This document shows positions 59,733 through 64,000 of a DNA stretch of 64,000 nt, in pieces. Below the pieces are notes generated by a model. That model was not told the origin of the DNA, did not search any database, and worked only from the letters and a program-made list of their open reading frames with translations. How positions within the stretch are numbered: position 1 is the first letter of the stretch; each line of letters starts with the position of its first letter. The DNA is from Clostridium gelidum (GTDB lineage Bacteria; Bacillota; Clostridia; Clostridiales; Clostridiaceae): positions 5,907,501-5,971,500 of the forward strand of contig NZ_AP024849.1 of assembly GCF_019977655.1 (NCBI RefSeq), read 5' to 3'. Position numbers and translations under genes: made by a program.

Positions 59733-60476
59733 TTAAAGTAAATTGTATATGGCAATAGGTATTAACTCAGCTTCATCCTGTTCCTTGCAAAGAAATCTCT
59801 GAAAAGAAATATGGTTATACAACAGAGCTAATTCTAAAAAATACAGAAAAATCCCTATATCAATTGAGTTATAAAATGGTACTTTGTCTTTAGGCATAAT
59901 AGATTTAACATTTGTTGTCCTATATATTTTTAATTTATTCTTTTTACAAACAACTCTCCATGACTGTGTATTGCATGCACTTGGCGCATATTTTACAACT
60001 TCAGCTATTGTTTCTAATCCTGAGACACCATTCCAGATCTCCTGCGTTTCTTTTCTCTTGCATTTTGTATAATCTCTTCTAAACTCGCTAGGCTGCCCTT
60101 TACCCAAAGCCATCATAATTACAAATTTCAAGTTTTCATATTCTAACTCTTGTGTTTTACCCATTCCGTACCAGCATACTCCAATATCTTTATTCGCTAA
60201 ATATAAATCCAATTGTTCAAACATATATCCAATATTTAATAAAAATTTCTCTTTTTCTTCACTGTAAATAAGTAGACAATACTCCCCTCGTTTACAGGTA
60301 GTTTCTTCTCTTCGTACAATACGGTATTTAACGTCTATATTGTCCACAAGTGATATTAACTCTTTAACTTTTTCATCAATATCACGTAATTCATCATTAG
60401 AGAGCTTAAGGGTATCGTTAAATTTTCTGAATGATTTTCTTTTAAAAATCATTTTATAGTATTCTTTATCTATCAC
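59733..60476 (-). CDS. Nitroreductase-family protein
   Basis: The 247-residue flavin protein resembles the TM1586-like nitroreductases. FMN-binding landmarks are IFKRKSFRKF near the N terminus, then the central IGYMFEQLDLYLANKDIGVC, VIMMALGKGQPSEF and the KYAPSACNTQSWRVV loop. It starts at a GTG (60476), 12 bases after AGGAG. The substrate is unknown; nitroaromatic, quinone or flavin reduction is typical. It is co-directional with the QueG-like gene 90 bp upstream. Confidence 0.85.
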   Translation of the reverse strand: MIDKEYYKMIFKRKSFRKFNDTLKLSNDELRDIDEKVKELISLVDNIDVKYRIVRREETTCKRGEYCLLIYSEEKEKFLLNIGYMFEQLDLYLANKDIGVCWYGMGKTQELEYENLKFVIMMALGKGQPSEFRRDYTKCKRKETQEIWNGVSGLETIAEVVKYAPSACNTQSWRVVCKKNKLKIYRTTNVKSIMPKDKVPFYNSIDIGIFLYFLELALLYNHISFQRFLCKEQDEAELIPIAIYNLL

Positions 60477-60566
60477 TATTGATTATTCTCCTATTTTTTA
60501 GTACCCCGATGTCTGAAATAATCATACAATGCTTTAAAATGAAAAACAATCTACTTTTTTAAATTA

Positions 60567-61598
60567 TTATTGAAGGTTCAATTTTTTAATTGCCCACTCC
60601 GCCATTTCTCGTACCTTTGAATTACTATCGTTACATGAATACATTATATGTTCTCTATATTGCTCCTTATAGTTATTTACCATTACATTAATAGCATTAA
60701 CTTTCCATTTCCAAACACTTGATTTATCTATATACCAAAACTTAGGCTGCATCACTTCTTCTAAAAAGGAATAATCCATTTTTAGAATTTTTTCTAAGGA
60801 TATATGCTCACTTAATTCTTGCAAATTAGGGAACTCTTCTATTTCCTCCCAACGGTTTTTATTCATAGGGCAAACATCTTGACAGACGTCACATCCATAA
60901 ACCCAATTTCCTATTTGTTCTCTGTATTTTTCGTTAATCATATCTCTTCCCATAAATGTAGTTACACAAGATACACATGCTATAGGATTCATAGTATATG
61001 GTTCTGATAAAGAAGCTGAAGGGCAAGCTTTTATGCATAATCCACAATTTTCAGGACAAGCTTTTATTTTAGGTACCTCTATAGACTCAAGTTCTTTATC
61101 AATAAGCCATGATTCTAAATGTACCCATGAGCCATTTTCAGTATAAAAGAAATTATTCTTTCGAATCACTCCAAGTCCAGCTTTCATAGCTGCAAATCGT
61201 ACTGGTGCAAGACTAAACCCCCTCTCATTTTCTGCTCTAATCCCCAATCCTTGCATATATTTCTCTAATTTCAAACTATCTTGCAATTCTTTAGAATTCT
61301 CATCTTTTCTTACGTCAACTAAATAACTTTTCCCAATCATACCATTCAAATGTTCTGGAATATGATATTTCCCATATCTTCTTACGCATATGACAATTGA
61401 TTTTGCCCAAGGATAAGTATCTTGCAAATGTGTAAAACGATACATACTTTGATAAAAACCTTTGGCTTCTGGAATTCGATCAATTCTTTCATTGAGTTTT
61501 TCCTCATATCCATCAAGCTGAGAGATCTTAATAATTCCACACTTTTCATAACCCATTTCCAGCGCTACACTTTTTATTTGCTCTGCTAATAAAGCCAT
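60567..61598 (-). CDS. 4Fe-4S double-cluster protein, QueG (epoxyqueuosine reductase)-like
   Basis: The product has 343 residues from the ATG at 61598 (ALLAEQIKSVALEMGYEKCG); the longer frame overlaps the thiolase gene and has no ribosome site. The N-terminal part resembles the QueG cobalamin-binding domain (GLGVIRKNNFFYTENGSWVH). Two [4Fe-4S] clusters are placed by CPENCGLCIKACPSASL, CVSC, and CDVCQDVCP. The C-terminal HEAT-like helices follow. True QueG reduces epoxyqueuosine in tRNA; this one is shorter and could be a paralogue. It lies 35 bp after thiolase. Confidence 0.82.
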   Translation of the reverse strand: MALLAEQIKSVALEMGYEKCGIIKISQLDGYEEKLNERIDRIPEAKGFYQSMYRFTHLQDTYPWAKSIVICVRRYGKYHIPEHLNGMIGKSYLVDVRKDENSKELQDSLKLEKYMQGLGIRAENERGFSLAPVRFAAMKAGLGVIRKNNFFYTENGSWVHLESWLIDKELESIEVPKIKACPENCGLCIKACPSASLSEPYTMNPIACVSCVTTFMGRDMINEKYREQIGNWVYGCDVCQDVCPMNKNRWEEIEEFPNLQELSEHISLEKILKMDYSFLEEVMQPKFWYIDKSSVWKWKVNAINVMVNNYKEQYREHIMYSCNDSNSKVREMAEWAIKKLNLQ

Positions 61599-61632
61599 TT
61601 TTCCACCCATCTTTCTAAATTGATGATTATAA

Positions 61633-62811
61633 TTATTCTCTTTCAACTATTAAGGCAGTCCCTTGACCTCCACCAATGCACAACGTCGCAAGTCCTTTCT
61701 TCGCATCCCTTTTTTCCATAGCATGTAGCAACGTTACCAAAATACGTGCACCAGATGCACCTATAGGATGTCCAAGTGCTATAGCGCCACCATTAACATT
61801 AACTTTACTCATATCTAAATTTAAATCTTTAGTTATTGCTATACTTTGAGATGCATATGCTTCATTTGCTTCGATTAAGTCTAAATCTTCTGCTTTTAAA
61901 TTGATTTTATCTAAAGCCGCTTTTGTTGCATAAAATGCACCATATCCCATTATCGCTGGGTCTAATCCAGCTGATCCATAAGAAGTAATTTTAGCAAGTG
62001 GTTTTATTCCTAAAGCTTTAGCTTTATCTGCACTCATTATTACTAAAGCTGCTGCTCCATCGTTTAGTCCAGATGCATTTCCCGCTGTCACTGTACCATT
62101 TTCTTTAAAAATGGGCTTAAGCTTTTTTAATGCTTCTATATTATTACCAAACCTAGGGAATTCATCTTGGTCAAATATTATTTCACCTTTTTTTGTTTTA
62201 ATTACTACAGGAACTATTTCATCTTTAAATTCTCCGTTCTTAATTGCTATTTCTGCTTTTTGTTGTGATAGTAGCGAGAATTCATCTTGTTCGTCTCTTG
62301 TTATATTCCATTTTTCTGCCACATTTTCTGCTGTTACTCCCATATGATAGTCATTAAAAGCATCCCATAAACCATCTTTTATCATTTCATCAACTAGTTC
62401 ACCATGTCCCATTCTTTGTCCCCATCTTGCATTATCTAGTAAAAATGGTGCGCTAGACATATTTTCCATGCCACCTACTACAATAGCATCCGCATCACCA
62501 GCTTTTATAATTTGAGCTGCTAAACTTATAGATCTAAGTCCTGAGCCACAAACTTTATTAATTGTAAATGCAGATATCTCTACAGGCAATCCTGCTTTCA
62601 CAGCAGCTTGTCGTGCTGGATTTTGACCTAAACCTGCTTGGAGTACATTTCCAAAAATAACTTCATTAATTTCATTAGGGTTTATATTTGCCCTTCTAAC
62701 AGCCTCTTTTATTACTATTGCACCTAATTCAACTGCTGGTATATCTTTTAAAGTTTTACCATATGCTCCTATTGCAGTTCTTACTGCGCTTACTATTACT
62801 ACATCTCTCAT
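61633..62811 (-). CDS. Acetyl-CoA acetyltransferase (thiolase)
   Basis: Thiolase joins two acetyl-CoA into acetoacetyl-CoA, the first step to butyrate and butanol in clostridia, or runs in reverse for degradation. The protein has 392 residues. The nucleophile cysteine is in NKVCGSGLRS (near residue 88), the histidine in GGAIALGHPIGASG and the second cysteine in CIGGGQGTALIVE. It is divergent from a LysR-family gene, with an operator-like nested dyad in between. It may form an operon with the QueG-like gene. TAGGAGG precedes the ATG. Confidence 0.96.
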   Translation of the reverse strand: MRDVVIVSAVRTAIGAYGKTLKDIPAVELGAIVIKEAVRRANINPNEINEVIFGNVLQAGLGQNPARQAAVKAGLPVEISAFTINKVCGSGLRSISLAAQIIKAGDADAIVVGGMENMSSAPFLLDNARWGQRMGHGELVDEMIKDGLWDAFNDYHMGVTAENVAEKWNITRDEQDEFSLLSQQKAEIAIKNGEFKDEIVPVVIKTKKGEIIFDQDEFPRFGNNIEALKKLKPIFKENGTVTAGNASGLNDGAAALVIMSADKAKALGIKPLAKITSYGSAGLDPAIMGYGAFYATKAALDKINLKAEDLDLIEANEAYASQSIAITKDLNLDMSKVNVNGGAIALGHPIGASGARILVTLLHAMEKRDAKKGLATLCIGGGQGTALIVERE

Positions 62812-62980
62812 TTTTTATTCCTCCTATTAATTAAAAGTAACATTGTTATTTTTTTAACGAGCTAAGATATACAAATTTATTCATTTTTATTAATATAGAG
62901 CTATTTACAATAGCTTACTTAATTAATTTTGTAGCTTCTCTATAAATTCATATTATCAGAGAATTATATATTTGTAAAAT

Positions 62981-63021
62981 TGATATATTCGAATTGACAA
63001 TTCGATTTTATCAATATATCA
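62981..63021. promoter_or_regulatory. Nested inverted repeat between thiolase and LysR genes
   Basis: An inner perfect dyad CGAATTG-A-CAATTCG (62990-63004) is framed by TGATATAT (62981-62988) and ATATATCA (63014-63021). The layout, 33 bp before the LysR start, is typical for a LysR regulator's own binding site. Confidence 0.75.
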
Positions 63022-63053
63022 TTATAATTAATATAGAGATTGAGGTGAGATTA

Positions 63054-63944
63054 ATGGATATTAGACATTTTAAAACCTTTAAAAGTATTATTGAAGAAGG
63101 TAACTTTTCAAATGCTGCTGCAAGATTGGGGTATACACAATCTACTATTACCTCACAGATTCAGCAGTTAGAGCAGGAACTCTCAATAAAATTATTCGAA
63201 AAGATTGGTCGTAATATGGTATTAACTTCACTAGGAAAAGAAATGATACCTTATGCAAATGAATTACTTAATACAGTGAAAAAAATTGAGAGTATTGGTA
63301 AAGTTGGCGATAAGATTACAGGAGAGTTAAAAATTGCTGTTGCAGAATCATTGATGTCTTATAAATTACAGAATGTTTTAAGCTTATTTAAAGAAAAAGC
63401 TCCTAATGTAAATCTTTCTATGATTTCACTAAATTGTTATGCCATAAAAAATATGTTAGCAAGTGGTTCAGTGGACCTTGGTTTAATGTATGATGTAAGA
63501 AGTCAAAATGATAGTTTATGTGCTGTTAAGCTTTCTGATTTTAATGTAGCTTTAGTATGTTCACCACAATTTGAACAAAAAAAATTAGACTTTGTGGAGC
63601 CAAACCAAAAAATAAATACAAGCCTTATCATTAATGAAGTAGAATCCGTTTATCGAAAAATACTTGAAAGTTACTTTTTTGATAAAAATATATTACTAAA
63701 TAACACAATCGAACTTGGAAGCATTGAAGCAATAAAAAAATGTGTTGCAAGTAATCTAGGAATTTCGTTTTTGCCTCGTTTTACAGTAGAAGAAGAGCTT
63801 AATAATGGAAAGTTAAAAGAACTACAGGTAGCGAGTCTAGATGCTAAAATCACAGCAATCTATGCTTATCACAAAAATAAGTGGATTAGCCCTGCAATTT
63901 CGTTATTTATTGAATTGGTGAGAGAAGATTTTAATATATCTTAA
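63054..63944 (+). CDS. LysR-family transcriptional regulator
   Basis: The regulator has 296 residues from the ATG at 63054 (MDIRHFKTFKSIIEEGNFS), which TGAGGTGA supports; the longer frame of 20 extra codons crosses the operator. The N-terminal winged helix (NAAARLGYTQSTITSQIQQL, EQELSIKLFEKIGRNMVLTS) is followed by a periplasmic-binding-type effector domain (GELKIAVAESLMSYKLQNVL and ASNLGISFLPRFTVEEELNN). The divergent thiolase gene is the probable target. The effector may be an acyl-CoA-related metabolite, which is only inference. Confidence 0.93.
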   Translation: MDIRHFKTFKSIIEEGNFSNAAARLGYTQSTITSQIQQLEQELSIKLFEKIGRNMVLTSLGKEMIPYANELLNTVKKIESIGKVGDKITGELKIAVAESLMSYKLQNVLSLFKEKAPNVNLSMISLNCYAIKNMLASGSVDLGLMYDVRSQNDSLCAVKLSDFNVALVCSPQFEQKKLDFVEPNQKINTSLIINEVESVYRKILESYFFDKNILLNNTIELGSIEAIKKCVASNLGISFLPRFTVEEELNNGKLKELQVASLDAKITAIYAYHKNKWISPAISLFIELVREDFNIS

Positions 63945-64000
63945 ACACTTTAATATTTTCTTTTACTTTACTTCTCATCCTTTATTTGAGATATAGTTCA

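Noticed and set aside
1..64000. tRNA or rRNA genes, prophage or complete insertion sequences
   Set aside because: No cloverleaf, rRNA core, integrase, phage structural gene or intact transposase was recognised.

Overview
The window looks like chromosome of a low-G+C, anaerobic, endospore-forming type of Firmicute, most probably Clostridium sensu stricto. The evidence is the very A+T-rich DNA with AGGAGG-type ribosome binding sites, the glycyl radical enzyme with its activase, the thiolase, the clostridial-style add adenine riboswitch, the bioB-bioY pair and the many small one-component regulators. I do not assign a species. No rRNA, tRNA, CRISPR array, prophage or complete insertion sequence was seen.

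Layout. 0-9.3 kb: 5' part of pdxS, an RNA-type methyltransferase, the complete branched-chain amino acid transporter livKHMGF, a long hairpin, an EAL-CBS-GGDEF c-di-GMP protein and a 49-codon small gene. 9.3-17.5 kb: a membrane pyrophosphatase, a MerR/SDR divergent pair with a textbook MerR promoter, a DUF2975/XRE/DUF4173 membrane cluster, and a GH1 phospho-beta-glucosidase behind a BglG/LicT-type antitermination leader. 17.6-23.7 kb: two tandem paralogous chemoreceptors, a DUF4474 protein and a small Cys-rich protein. 24-29.5 kb: a DeoR-family regulator, a shortened TalC-like aldolase, a PflD/YbiW-type glycyl radical enzyme and its divergent activase, with four matching operator-like dyads. 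29.5-36 kb: serC, riboswitch-controlled add, bioB-bioY, HAD phosphatase, acetyltransferase and an RpiR regulator. 36-42.6 kb: an AraC/GyrI-ABC transporter operon, a secreted tandem-repeat protein, a decayed 4Fe-4S gene and an SDR/AraC pair. 43-50 kb: a chemoreceptor, a DUF4097 protein and TetR regulator sharing twin operators, a TipA-like MerR protein with an internal duplication, and a structured G+C-richer non-coding segment. 50-64 kb: XRE regulator/flippase, VOC protein, second acetyltransferase, PHP phosphatase, AraC, a patch of gene debris, an ABC-F protein, an Rpn-nuclease relic, aldo/keto reductase with Lrp/AsnC, nitroreductase, QueG-like protein, thiolase and LysR.

Most genes are regulator-plus-target pairs of accessory metabolism and stress response. 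The most unusual items are: (i) a 160-bp full-length palindromic repeat present three times between genes; (ii) a TalC-like protein in the glycyl radical operon that has lost, in frame, the block carrying the Schiff-base lysine; (iii) a roughly 290-nt structured non-coding segment with a GNRA-type hairpin and terminator at 47.2-47.5 kb; (iv) twin identical TetR operators; (v) scattered gene relics (40.5, 53.3, 55.4 and 57.6 kb) that show repeated insertion and decay. Starts were moved from the longest open frame where a ribosome binding site decided it; these changes are stated in the entries.
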